Assembly (NCBI GenBank): GCA_910587505.1
Contig: CAJULD010000002.1
Coordinates: 61,454-125,453, forward strand
Origin: an uncultured Oscillospiraceae bacterium
GTDB lineage: Bacteria > Bacillota > Clostridia > Oscillospirales > Oscillospiraceae
Length of the DNA: 64,000 nt
Direction: 5' to 3'
Shown here: piece by piece, positions 43,135-51,404 of the stretch
How the letters are laid out: each line of letters opens with the position of its first letter
Numbering within the stretch: position 1 is the stretch's first letter
Position numbers and translations under genes: made by a program
Notes under the pieces: generated by a model
Told to the model about the DNA's origin: nothing
What the model saw: only the letters and a program-made list of their open reading frames with translations
The model's database searches: none

Positions 43135-43587
43135 TTATCCGTCTGCCCGGTCTGTGCCGGCGGCCAGGGCGGTCTCCACGTTTTCCCCCATTTTCTCCAG
43201 CAGACGGAACAGCCCGTTTTTCTCCGCCTCCGAAAACCCCGCCAGCAGCATCTGGACATACTGCTGCTGTACGGCGCGGCCCTCCCGGATCACCGGCGCG
43301 GCAGCCTCCGTCAGATGCAGATGGATGGTCTTCCGGTTACCCTCCCGTCTCTGCCGCTCCAGGAAGCCCCGGCCCGCCAGCGACTCCACGCCCACGGAAA
43401 CGTGGGACTTGGCCAGGTGCCGCTTCTCCACAATATCTCTGGCGGTGTCGAAGGGCGGGTTGTTGGCCAGGAACAGCAGAATATCCATCTCCAGCTGGGT
43501 CAGGTCCCACCGCTCCAGAAGCGGCGTGAACAGGCCGCAGTACAGCTTGCGCATCCCCTGAGAGCGGATGAAAAATGCGGGCAGCAC
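43135..43587 (-). CDS. MarR-family regulator (GH3 locus)
   Basis: A 150-residue MarR regulator. Its core is LTQLEMDILLFLANNPPFDTARDIVEKRHLAKSHVSVGVESLAGRGFLERQRREGNRKTIHLHLTE, the winged helix-turn-helix with the R-x-E-G-N-R wing. The start is a GTG at 43587 with GAGGG 7 bases upstream. It diverges from the GH3 gene. The intergenic region holds a palindrome between the two -35 boxes, so it probably represses both itself and the glycosidase, with a sugar or aglycone as inducer. It is distinct from the MATE-linked MarR. Confidence 0.9.
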   Translation of the reverse strand: MLPAFFIRSQGMRKLYCGLFTPLLERWDLTQLEMDILLFLANNPPFDTARDIVEKRHLAKSHVSVGVESLAGRGFLERQRREGNRKTIHLHLTEAAAPVIREGRAVQQQYVQMLLAGFSEAEKNGLFRLLEKMGENVETALAAGTDRADG

Positions 43588-43643
43588 GACAATTCCCTCT
43601 TTCCTTTTCCACGACGGCGTGTGACTTTTATCCTGAAATCATA

Positions 43644-43667
43644 TCACACCCGCTTCCCGCCTGTCAA
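43644..43667 (-). promoter_or_regulatory. Promoter of the GH3-linked marR
   Basis: On the minus strand TTGACA (complement of TGTCAA at 43662-43667), an 18-base spacer, then TATGAT with TGA before it, ending near 43638. It is back to back with the GH3 promoter; the two -35 boxes are 2 bases apart. Confidence 0.65.
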
Positions 43668-43698
43668 GGTTGACAGGTTTTCGGGAACATGATACCAT
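43661..43698 (+). promoter_or_regulatory. GH3 promoter with MarR operator palindrome
   Basis: TTGACA (43670-43675), 17-base spacer, TACCAT (43693-43698) with TGA before it. The palindrome CTGTCAAGGTTGACAG (43661-43676) spans the -35 boxes of both divergent promoters and is the best candidate for the MarR site. Confidence 0.7.
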
Positions 43699-43731
43699 AG
43701 GAGGAAATCACCCCGCAAGGAGGAAAAGGAT

Positions 43732-46230
43732 ATGGAACTGCTGACCAGAGCCGCGCGCTCCGATGAAGTGACGCAGCGGGAGAAGGACAACCGGCAGGTT
43801 GCCTATCAGGCCGCCTGCGAGGGCATGGTCCTGCTGAAAAACGACGGGGCCCTGCCCTTCCGGACGAAGACCGTCGCCCTGTACGGTTCCGGCGCGTCCA
43901 TGACCGTCAAGGGCGGCGTCGGCTCCGGCGAAGTGAATGAGCGCCACGCCGTCACCATTCTGGAGGGGCTGGAGGACCGGGGATTTACGATCACCACCCG
44001 CCGGTGGCTGGAGGACTTCCGGGCGGAGTATGACGCGGCCAGAGCAGGGCAGCGGGAGGAAAAGAGGAAGCAGATCAACCTTCTGAAAATCAGGACGCTT
44101 ACCGATCTGCTCTTCGACCGGTTTCAGCCGCCTGCCGGCCGGATGGTGACGGAGCAGGACGTATTGGAGAGCGGTACGGACTCCTGCGTCTATGTGGTCA
44201 GCCGTCAGGCGGGAGAGGGCGGCGACCGCCGGGCGGAAAAGGGGGATCTGTTTCTCACCGATGAGGAGGAGGCATCCATCCGGTTCTGCGCGGAGCGGTA
44301 CGCGCGCTTCCTGCTGGTTATCAACAGCGGCTCCGCCCTGGACATGAGCTGCGTGGAGCGCATTCCCGGCATCAACGCCGTTTTGTATCTCTGCCAGCTG
44401 GGGCAGGAGGGCGGCCTTGCCTTTGCCGACGTGCTCAGCGGCGCGGTCTCCCCCTCCGGCAAGCTGGCCGACACCTGGGCCCGGCGGTACGCCGACTTCC
44501 CTTTTTCCCAGGAATACAGCTATCTCAACGGCGACCTGGAGAACGAGTTCTATCGGGAGGGCATCTATGTGGGCTACCGGTTCTTCGACAGCTTCGGCGT
44601 GGAACCGGCCTGTCCCTTCGGCTTCGGTCTGAGCTACACGGACTTCGCCGTCCGCTGCGCCGGCGTGTCGGCCCCGGACGGGCGGCGCGTGACGGTGCGC
44701 GCCTGTGTGACCAACATCGGGGAGACCTGGGGCGGCAAGGAGGTGGTCCAGCTGTACGTCTCCTCCCCCAACGGGGCGCTGGACAAGGAGTACCAGGCTC
44801 TGGCCGCCTTTGCCAAGACGGAAACCCTGGCCCCCGGCGCGTCCGTGGAGCTGGAGCTGAGCTTCGATCTGGCGGATCTTGCCAGCTACCGGGAGGCGGA
44901 CGCGTCGTATGTCCTGGAGCCTGGCGCGTATATTCTTCGCCTGGGGAACTCCTCCCGGAACACCGCCGTGGTGGGGACGCTGCGCCTGGAGCGGGAGATC
45001 GTGGTCTCCCGGCACAGCCATATCTGCCCCCTGCATCTGCCCCTGGAGGAGCTGCACGCCCCCGCCCATGATTTCGGGGAGCTGCCGGACGGGCTGCCCC
45101 GTCTGACCGTCCGGCCGGAGTCCTTCGAGACCGTGACCTGTACTTACGGCAGTCTGCCGCTCTGCCCGGATGACCGGCGGGTAAAGCGGGCGCTGAGCCG
45201 CCTGACGCCGGAGGAACTGGCGGACGTAGTGGTGGGCGGCGGCATGGGACTGCTGGGCGGCGGGGGCCGGTTCTGCCTGCCCGGCGCGGTGGGGAACACC
45301 ACCGGCAGGTTCTGGGACCGGGGGCTGGCCAATGTGGCCCTCTGCGACGGTCCGGCGGGCCTGCGCATTCAGAAGCGGTCCGCCGTGGACCGCCGGGGGA
45401 AGCTTCGCCCGGTGGATATGCCCTTCTCCTTCCTGGAGTCCCTGCCCGGCGTGGTCAAAGGACTGATTGCCGGGAACCCGGAACGGGACGAGGTCCTCTA
45501 CCAGTATGCTACCGCCTTCCCGGCGGCCGGGGCGCTGGCCCAGAGCTGGAACGCGGACCTGCTCTGTCAGGTGGGGCGGGCCGTGTTCCGGGAGATGAAG
45601 GAGTATGGCTGCACCTACTGGCTGGCCCCCGGCGTCAACATCCACCGCAACCCCCTGTGCGGGCGGAACTTTGAATATTTCTCCGAGGATCCCCGGCTCA
45701 CCGGCCGGCTGGCCGCCGCCCTGATCCGCGGCGTGCAGCAGGAGGAGGGGTACTACGTTACCGTCAAGCACTTTGCCTGCAACAACCAGGAGGACAACCG
45801 CAACTTCGTGTCCAGCAACGTGGGGGAGCGGGCGCTGCGGGAGATTTATCTCCGGGGCTTTGAGGAGGCGGTCCGCCGGGGCGGCGCGAAGGGGGTCATG
45901 ACCTCCTACAACCGGATCAACGGGGTATACGCGCCCAACAGCTATGACCTGTGTACCCGGGTGCTGCGCAATGAGTGGGGCTTTACCGGCGTGGTGATGA
46001 CCGACTGGTTCTCCACCCAAAAGGGACGGGCCGGTACCGCCGCCGCCCTGCGGGCGGGCAACGACCTGATTATGCCCGGCGGGAGGGGCTGTAAAAAGGA
46101 GATCCTCCGGGCGCTGCGGGAGCGGACCCTCAGCGAGGAGGATCTGCGCCGCTGCTGCGGCAACGTGATTCTCTCCGTTCTCAACAGCGCAATCCAGCGG
46201 GAGTATATCGGGACGCACGGGGTGGAATAA
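43732..46230 (+). CDS. GH3 beta-glycosidase with reversed domain order
   Basis: An 832-residue GH3 enzyme whose domains are permuted. The C-terminal-type alpha/beta sandwich comes first (about 20-300: ACEGMVLLKNDGALPF, ending with SPSGKLADTWARRYADFPF). The fibronectin-III-like domain follows (about 310-420), and the catalytic TIM barrel is last (about 480-832). The nucleophile Asp is in GFTGVVMTDWFS near residue 760, and the substrate-binding KHFACNNQEDNR and GVNIHRNPLCGRNFEYFSEDP blocks are intact. This reversed order is known for a GH3 subgroup in rumen and gut Firmicutes. No signal peptide, so it is cytoplasmic; probably a beta-glucosidase or beta-xylosidase. GGAGG precedes the ATG. Regulation by the divergent MarR is likely. 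Confidence 0.92.
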   Translation: MELLTRAARSDEVTQREKDNRQVAYQAACEGMVLLKNDGALPFRTKTVALYGSGASMTVKGGVGSGEVNERHAVTILEGLEDRGFTITTRRWLEDFRAEYDAARAGQREEKRKQINLLKIRTLTDLLFDRFQPPAGRMVTEQDVLESGTDSCVYVVSRQAGEGGDRRAEKGDLFLTDEEEASIRFCAERYARFLLVINSGSALDMSCVERIPGINAVLYLCQLGQEGGLAFADVLSGAVSPSGKLADTWARRYADFPFSQEYSYLNGDLENEFYREGIYVGYRFFDSFGVEPACPFGFGLSYTDFAVRCAGVSAPDGRRVTVRACVTNIGETWGGKEVVQLYVSSPNGALDKEYQALAAFAKTETLAPGASVELELSFDLADLASYREADASYVLEPGAYILRLGNSSRNTAVVGTLRLEREIVVSRHSHICPLHLPLEELHAPAHDFGELPDGLPRLTVRPESFETVTCTYGSLPLCPDDRRVKRALSRLTPEELADVVVGGGMGLLGGGGRFCLPGAVGNTTGRFWDRGLANVALCDGPAGLRIQKRSAVDRRGKLRPVDMPFSFLESLPGVVKGLIAGNPERDEVLYQYATAFPAAGALAQSWNADLLCQVGRAVFREMKEYGCTYWLAPGVNIHRNPLCGRNFEYFSEDPRLTGRLAAALIRGVQQEEGYYVTVKHFACNNQEDNRNFVSSNVGERALREIYLRGFEEAVRRGGAKGVMTSYNRINGVYAPNSYDLCTRVLRNEWGFTGVVMTDWFSTQKGRAGTAAALRAGNDLIMPGGRGCKKEILRALRERTLSEEDLRRCCGNVILSVLNSAIQREYIGTHGVE

Positions 46231-46389
46231 AACTTTTTTCTGAAAGAAAAAGCGTCGGCAGTTTCGAGCCGGCCCCTCGGGGTGGCCGGCGCGGAGCCGG
46301 AAGAGCTTTTATGAATTTTCCCGCGTTGCCCCCCGGGAGTTTCCTGCCGTCCTGTGAGGGAATCGGGAAACAGGATAACAATACAGGCG

Positions 46390-46432
46390 CAGAAGGAAGG
46401 ACACGCTCCGGCGTGTCCTTCCTTCTGTCTGT
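46390..46432 (+). terminator. Hairpin in the GH3 downstream region
   Basis: Stem 46390-46406 (CAGAAGGAAGGACACGC) with 46411-46427, TCCG loop, followed by TCTGTC. It is very stable and is the probable terminator for the GH3 transcript despite a poor T-run. Confidence 0.65.
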
Positions 46433-46682
46433 CAAAAAAGCCCTCCGCAGGAGTTTCGCGCCCGCAGGCGCGAAATAAAGTAAAATCGTTTTTCCCGCGG
46501 CGTGTCCTTCCCTGTCAAACCAGGGGACGGTCAGCCTGACGGAGGGCTTCCCCGATAAATAATTCCCGCATACGGAGGCCGCTTCCTCCGCCGTGATGGT
46601 GAGAACGATTTTTGCATGATTGCACCTTTCCGCCGAAGGGTCAGGAAACCTGGCGTATTATGTTATTTTGCGCTAACACAAA

Positions 46683-46717
46683 CCGGCATGGTCTTTCGTG
46701 CCGGAATATGGTATAAC
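46683..46717 (+). promoter_or_regulatory. Probable promoter and operator of the VWA operon
   Basis: Extended -10 TGGTATAAC (46709-46717) without a good -35 box. The inverted repeat CCGGCA (46683-46688) and TGCCGG (46699-46704) occupies the -35 region, suggesting control by an activator or repressor. Confidence 0.45.
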
Positions 46718-46837
46718 AAAGGTACGGGGGAGGTTACCGTGTCCGCGCTTCTCTGAGAAGCAGTTTTTGTCCATAATGTCGAATCGTGTCGGAATTTGCG
46801 CGTCCGGCTGTACCGGTGAAGGGAGGAAGAGGTCATA

Positions 46838-49666
46838 ATGGGAGAGGTTTACGAGCATTTCCAAAAAATCAGTGAGCTGCTGGGGGACAGAATACAGGGA
46901 ATCATCATGGACCCGGTGTTCTGGATCACGCTGCTTCTGCTGCTTTGCTGTATCGTACTGGCGTACAACGGAACGTCGCAGGGCCGCCTGTCCGGCAGCA
47001 TCGTCAATACGGTTCGCCAGCTGGGGACGTTTTTTATTGATACCTTCAACAGCATTATCCAGGCGTGCCGAAGCCTGTTCGGCTTTCTTGACGTACTCAA
47101 GCTGCTGTTCTTTGGCCATCTGGGACACAGCACGCTCTACGTGCTCACCAACTACGCCATTATCTTCCTGTCCATCGCGTCGTTCACCACGACGATGAAC
47201 GGCCTGTTTTCCCTCATCGGATGGACGGGCCTTCTGATTTCCTTTGGCGTGCAGGTAATGGAGCTGATTGCCGCCATGGGACTGATCATCTGCTGGGTGC
47301 CGCCCAGGGGGAAGCTGAAGGAGACGGTGATTTACAGGTATTGCGGCGCTCGTACGGCCAATCCGTGCAAGGAACCGGGGACCGTTACCACATCCCGTCA
47401 GGAAAACGGGAGCAGGACGGGCTGGTTCCGGTGGGGATGGGTCAGACGCGTCATGCTGCCGCTGCTGCTGGCGATCTCTTACGCTGCGTCTGTCACGTTT
47501 TCCTATTGCTACATATTCAACGAGGTCGTGATGCCGGAAATCGCTTACGACGACTATATGGAGAGCATCGATCTGGTGATCACGAATACGGAGCTGTTTG
47601 AGCAGGAGCTGACCACCTACCGTTCCGAGCTGGTCAGGGAGCTGAGCAAGCTCAACGGCGACGTTACGACCTCCAATTCGTTTGCCGAAAGGAGCTATTC
47701 CACCCTCGAAAATCGCGTGCAGGCTCTTGAGAGCGACCTCGACCGGGCGGAGCGGGCCGCCGCGGGCCTGCTGGAAAATATGCAGCAGGTCGGACAGGAT
47801 GATCCCAACTATCCCGAGCTGCAGGAGGCCTACCGTGCCGAGCTTGAACGCCGGGACAGCATCAATGCGCAGCTCCTCGAGCTTGAGACAACGCGGGGCA
47901 GCGATGGATATGCCGTTTTCACGGCGATCCAGCTGCTGGAGCAGTACTACGCGGACCCCCTGTATCTGATGCGGAGTGAGGCGGGGACAGAGAACGCGGT
48001 AAACGAGGTAATGAACGCCTTTTCCATCGTGATGGAGCAGGGCGTCGGTCAGGTGCAGATGGACATCGGCGTGTACACGGACAGCGCCAGGGTTGCGTTC
48101 AACAACTATACGAATCTTTGCCGGTACTATGCGGAGCAGGGCGGGACCGGACTGGACCTGACCGCGGCGGCGGAGGGCGAGGCCAGCCTGGAGGATCTGC
48201 TGAGCCGCCGCGCGGAGGTTCTGAGCGAATACAGCAGGCTGAAAAGTCAAACGCAGGACGACGGCTCGGAAGACCCTGCCGCCGCGCTGAAATCGGCCGG
48301 CGGTTATTTGAACGGAGAGACCGGAAACCTTCTGATTGCGGCCATGCAGGTATTGGAAAGCGTTCCCCAGTTTCCGACGGTGGGGCCCCTCTGGCCGGGA
48401 GCGGAGGCCGAGAGCAGCGCGCCCCAGGAACCGCGCGTCTCCGCGTATCTGAGCCAGCTCAATGAGAAATACCGCGCCTCCAACGGGCAGCTGTCCCTTC
48501 AGGAGCGCGCGTATACCAAACTGACTTCGCCGAACCCGACGACCGCACGGTTCTGCTTTATCATGGCATGCGCGCTGGATGGAATGATTATCGCCCTTTG
48601 CTGTCTCCGCGGCCGGGAGTATTACGCCAACAATGTACGCAACCGCCGCCAGATGATCGCCCTGCTGTTTGTGAATCCGCTTACGGAGGAGGAAAAGGAG
48701 AACAACGAACGTTCCCGCCGCCGGATTCTGGCCGGCGCGGTATTGGGATGCTTCGCCTACCTGCTTTATTTCCGGCTGCTCCCCGGCGGAGGGAACGGCA
48801 GCGCCATCATGGCGCCTGTGCTGGTTGTCTGCGGCGTCCTGCTGCTGGCCCTGTTGGGGGCCTTCCGGGATATGTTCCACAAAAAGGCGGAGGAGCAGGG
48901 AAAGGACGGAGAGGAAGCGCCGTCTCCGCTCAGGGAGAGGCTGGCTCCGCCGGTTTATGCGCTGTTCAGCGAGGACCTCAGATGCGGGCATTTTTGGAAG
49001 AAATGCTATGTCCGCAGGCCCAGGCCATCCGCCGTATGGGGGGGAGTCGACTATTACCTGGCAGAAAAGCGTATCTGGAAGCAGAAAGAGGACCACAGAA
49101 TACGAACCCATGTCCTGGGCTGCGGGGATTATGATGAGGTAGTGACAACCCGCCGGAAAAGCACAGAATTTTACGTGCCGGAGAAGAAAGTAAGAGAGAG
49201 AGGGCTGACGCTTCCATTCTCGATTCTGCTCAGCTTTGGTCTGGCCTACCGGGTCCGGACGCCCTGCGATGTGGATGCCTGCGCCGGGCAGGAGGATACC
49301 GAAGCCGGCGCCGAACCTGCTGTCGAGGCGCAGCCGTCTGCCGCCGGTGAAGCCGGCGCCGCACCTGCCGTCGAGGCACAGATGCCTGCTGCCGGTGAAA
49401 CCGGCGCCGAACCTGCCGTCGAGGCGCAGCCGCCTGCTGCCGGTGAAACCGGCGCCGAACCTGCCGTCGAGGCACAGACGCCTGCCGCCGGCGAAGCCGC
49501 GGAGGAAAGTGAGACCAGGGAACCGGCGTATATCCTGACGGAGGACTTTCTCCGGCTGCTTTATGAGTGCGTTATGCTGCGCGCGCTGACGGGAAATAAC
49601 TGGGATTACGGCATGGAGGATGATCTGCTCGACTACGAGAGGGAGGAAGACGATGAGGAGGATTAA
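46838..49666 (+). CDS. Large membrane protein with coiled coil and 16-residue repeats
   Basis: A 942-residue protein not matched to a known family. A membrane helix at about 26-45 (FWITLLLLLCCIVLAY) is followed by several more up to residue 230 (TTMNGLFSLIGWTGLLISFG; LPLLLAISYAASVTFSYCYIF). Residues 235-560 form a large extracytoplasmic or cytoplasmic loop with a predicted coiled coil (STLENRVQALESDLDRAERAAAGLLENMQ). Two or three more helices lie at about 570-670. The C-terminal region contains four 16-residue repeats and ends in a very acidic tail (EREEDDEED). It overlaps the following VWA gene by 14 bases, so the two products are made together. It may form a membrane scaffold or secretion/envelope complex with the VWA and the third protein; this is inference from the operon only. 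Confidence 0.78.
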   Translation: MGEVYEHFQKISELLGDRIQGIIMDPVFWITLLLLLCCIVLAYNGTSQGRLSGSIVNTVRQLGTFFIDTFNSIIQACRSLFGFLDVLKLLFFGHLGHSTLYVLTNYAIIFLSIASFTTTMNGLFSLIGWTGLLISFGVQVMELIAAMGLIICWVPPRGKLKETVIYRYCGARTANPCKEPGTVTTSRQENGSRTGWFRWGWVRRVMLPLLLAISYAASVTFSYCYIFNEVVMPEIAYDDYMESIDLVITNTELFEQELTTYRSELVRELSKLNGDVTTSNSFAERSYSTLENRVQALESDLDRAERAAAGLLENMQQVGQDDPNYPELQEAYRAELERRDSINAQLLELETTRGSDGYAVFTAIQLLEQYYADPLYLMRSEAGTENAVNEVMNAFSIVMEQGVGQVQMDIGVYTDSARVAFNNYTNLCRYYAEQGGTGLDLTAAAEGEASLEDLLSRRAEVLSEYSRLKSQTQDDGSEDPAAALKSAGGYLNGETGNLLIAAMQVLESVPQFPTVGPLWPGAEAESSAPQEPRVSAYLSQLNEKYRASNGQLSLQERAYTKLTSPNPTTARFCFIMACALDGMIIALCCLRGREYYANNVRNRRQMIALLFVNPLTEEEKENNERSRRRILAGAVLGCFAYLLYFRLLPGGGNGSAIMAPVLVVCGVLLLALLGAFRDMFHKKAEEQGKDGEEAPSPLRERLAPPVYALFSEDLRCGHFWKKCYVRRPRPSAVWGGVDYYLAEKRIWKQKEDHRIRTHVLGCGDYDEVVTTRRKSTEFYVPEKKVRERGLTLPFSILLSFGLAYRVRTPCDVDACAGQEDTEAGAEPAVEAQPSAAGEAGAAPAVEAQMPAAGETGAEPAVEAQPPAAGETGAEPAVEAQTPAAGEAAEESETREPAYILTEDFLRLLYECVMLRALTGNNWDYGMEDDLLDYEREEDDEED
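49301..49492 (+). repeat. Four tandem 48-bp repeats (16 residues each)
   Basis: Units at 49301, 49349, 49397 and 49445 encode variants of EAGAEPAVEAQPPAAG. The unit is proline/alanine/glutamate-rich and likely unstructured, a flexible spacer. In-frame copy-number change by slippage is possible. Confidence 0.9.
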
Positions 49667-51404
49667 GCTCTGGTGCGCGCTGGCGGCCGTCGTGCTGGCG
49701 CTGCTGACCGTTCCGGCCATGGCGGAGGATACCGTTCCATACCCGGCAAGAACCATTTTATATATCGTGGATTGCAGCGGCTCCATGAAGGACTATAAGG
49801 AGGCGCTGGACACGGGCCGGCAGATGCTTCTGGATCTTTTGCCGGAGGAAACCACCACGGTGGTGGCGTTCAAATCACAGGCGTATACGCCGGGAGATAC
49901 GCTTACATTCGGGGGAGAAACCAGCGTTTTAAGCGGGATCACGCGGGCGGATGAGGTCCTGGAGGAACTTTGGGCGAAAAATCCGGATCAGGAGATTACG
50001 GCGGTGCTGTTTTCCGATATGTACAGCACCGTAGCGGCGGACGACGGCGTGACGCCCCTGACTGAAGCTTCCGCCAGGGCGGAGAATGAACGGCTGGCCG
50101 GGATTGCCGGCCGCTGGAATGAGTACACCGCTTCGGACAAACTCTGCGTTTACTCCCTTGGGCGGGTTCCCGCCGCGGCGGAGGATAAGCCGGATGGCTT
50201 CCCCATGTCGTTTATCGTCCTGCCTCCGCCGTCGATGAATGCGGTGGACCGCGGCACCGGAGCGGTGGGGTTTTCCAGCGAGATATTGAAGCTGTGCGCA
50301 GAGGTCTATGCCGGCGTTCTGACCGGCAGCGACGGCATGGAATGGGAAGAGGTCCAGGGGACGCGGCTGGACGGCTCGCTGACCCTGCCGCTGCCCGAGA
50401 GATACCGTGAATTCCTGTTTTTGGATGAGGTCCCGTCCGGAGCTGTCGGACCGGCGGGAGAGACGCTGCCCTGCTGGGCGCTGCCTGACGGATGCGTTCT
50501 GATGGTGGAGGGCGGGACAGGGGGGACGTGCTCCATTGACGGCGTCACCGACGGCGTCAGTGTGCAATCCCTGGTAATCCCGCAGCCACGGATTGAGGTG
50601 GATTTTTCGGAATCGCCCGTGACCGTTTTTGAGCCGGTCACAATTTCTGTGGCAGTCACCAATGGCAGAGACTATCTCGGTTATGACGGCAGCAACAGCG
50701 TCTGCCTTATGAAGGTCACAGCGCCGGGGGAGGAAACGCCGCGGACGCTGCCCTCGGACTACAGCGAGGACCGGAACGGTTATGAATTTACGTATACGGC
50801 GGAAGTGCCGGGGAACCATCTGTTTGAGGTGACGTATATCGTCCTTGGGGAGGAGCCCGTTACCCGAACGCTTCAGGTTGAAGAGGAGGCGGCCGTCAGA
50901 TTTCCCGAACCGGAGGGATACCGGTACCGGGAATATCAGGACCTCTCCGGCCGCCTCCAGAAAATGACGGTGGGCGATGAGATTTCGTTTGAACTGGCCG
51001 GCTACTATACGGATCAGAACATACGGCTGGAATTCGCGGTGCAGTCCCCGGCGGACCCTGAAACTGCCGTCTGGGAGGCGGCGGCAGACCAGACGGGAGC
51101 GGTGACGGTCCGGGGACTCCAGGCGGGCACGACCACGCTGCGGTACACGGTTGAAGGGTACATCGACGGGATGGAGGAACCATGCTGCACCGCAGATTAT
51201 GAGCTGACGGTGTCGGTATCGTCTCCGCCGGGTCCTGTGCCGCCCATTGTGTGGAAGGCGGGGATCCCTGCCCTGCTTGTCGTGCTGATCATCGTAATTT
51301 GGGTGACTGTTCACCGGATAAGGAAAAAGAAGCGTGAAGAAGCGGAGAGAGCAAAGGAGGATATGGATGATGCAGACCGAAGAGAGAAGCGCCCGGACAG
51401 ATGA
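49653..51404 (+). CDS. Exported VWA-domain protein with C-terminal membrane anchor
   Basis: A 583-residue protein with a signal peptide (LWCALAAVVLALLTVPAMA, cleavage near residue 24) and a von Willebrand A domain. The metal (MIDAS) motif DCSGSMKD is at about 37-44, TTTVVAFKS follows, and EITAVLFSDMYS carries the later Asp. Beta-sandwich domains at about 310-540 lead to one C-terminal helix (AGIPALLVVLIIVIWVTVHRI) and a basic/acidic cytoplasmic tail. The start is the ATG at 49653 with GGGAGGAAG upstream; a longer reading from 49620 lacks a ribosome site. It is a surface-exposed, metal-dependent adhesion-type domain fixed in the membrane. Together with its neighbours it may be part of an envelope complex. 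Confidence 0.88.
   Translation: MRRIKLWCALAAVVLALLTVPAMAEDTVPYPARTILYIVDCSGSMKDYKEALDTGRQMLLDLLPEETTTVVAFKSQAYTPGDTLTFGGETSVLSGITRADEVLEELWAKNPDQEITAVLFSDMYSTVAADDGVTPLTEASARAENERLAGIAGRWNEYTASDKLCVYSLGRVPAAAEDKPDGFPMSFIVLPPPSMNAVDRGTGAVGFSSEILKLCAEVYAGVLTGSDGMEWEEVQGTRLDGSLTLPLPERYREFLFLDEVPSGAVGPAGETLPCWALPDGCVLMVEGGTGGTCSIDGVTDGVSVQSLVIPQPRIEVDFSESPVTVFEPVTISVAVTNGRDYLGYDGSNSVCLMKVTAPGEETPRTLPSDYSEDRNGYEFTYTAEVPGNHLFEVTYIVLGEEPVTRTLQVEEEAAVRFPEPEGYRYREYQDLSGRLQKMTVGDEISFELAGYYTDQNIRLEFAVQSPADPETAVWEAAADQTGAVTVRGLQAGTTTLRYTVEGYIDGMEEPCCTADYELTVSVSSPPGPVPPIVWKAGIPALLVVLIIVIWVTVHRIRKKKREEAERAKEDMDDADRREKRPDR

Larger units (their letters stand above)
46231..46837 (+). other. 600-base structured intergenic region
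   Basis: No gene was recognised. It contains a perfect 17-bp hairpin at 46390-46427 (listed separately) and a second hairpin at 46454-46475 (TTTCGCGCC, 4-base loop, GGCGCGAAA). A long-range inverted pair, GCCCTCCG near 46440 and CGGAGGGC near 46540, brackets a repeat of the GGCGTGTCCTTCC sequence of the first hairpin (46410 and 46499). CCGGCA/TGCCGG at 46683-46704 lies just before an extended -10 box TGGTATAAC (46709-46717), probably the operator and promoter of the downstream operon. Confidence 0.5.

Noticed and set aside
43708..46218. 836-codon minus-strand frame opposite the GH3 gene
   Set aside because: The GH3 reading has complete catalytic motifs; the minus frame has shadow composition.
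46690..49786. Very long open frame (over 1000 codons) on the minus strand opposite the coiled-coil membrane protein gene
   Set aside because: It is a mirror of a GC-rich gene: the plus frame has membrane helices, a ribosome site and coupled neighbours, while the minus frame is Arg/His/Gln-rich without domains.
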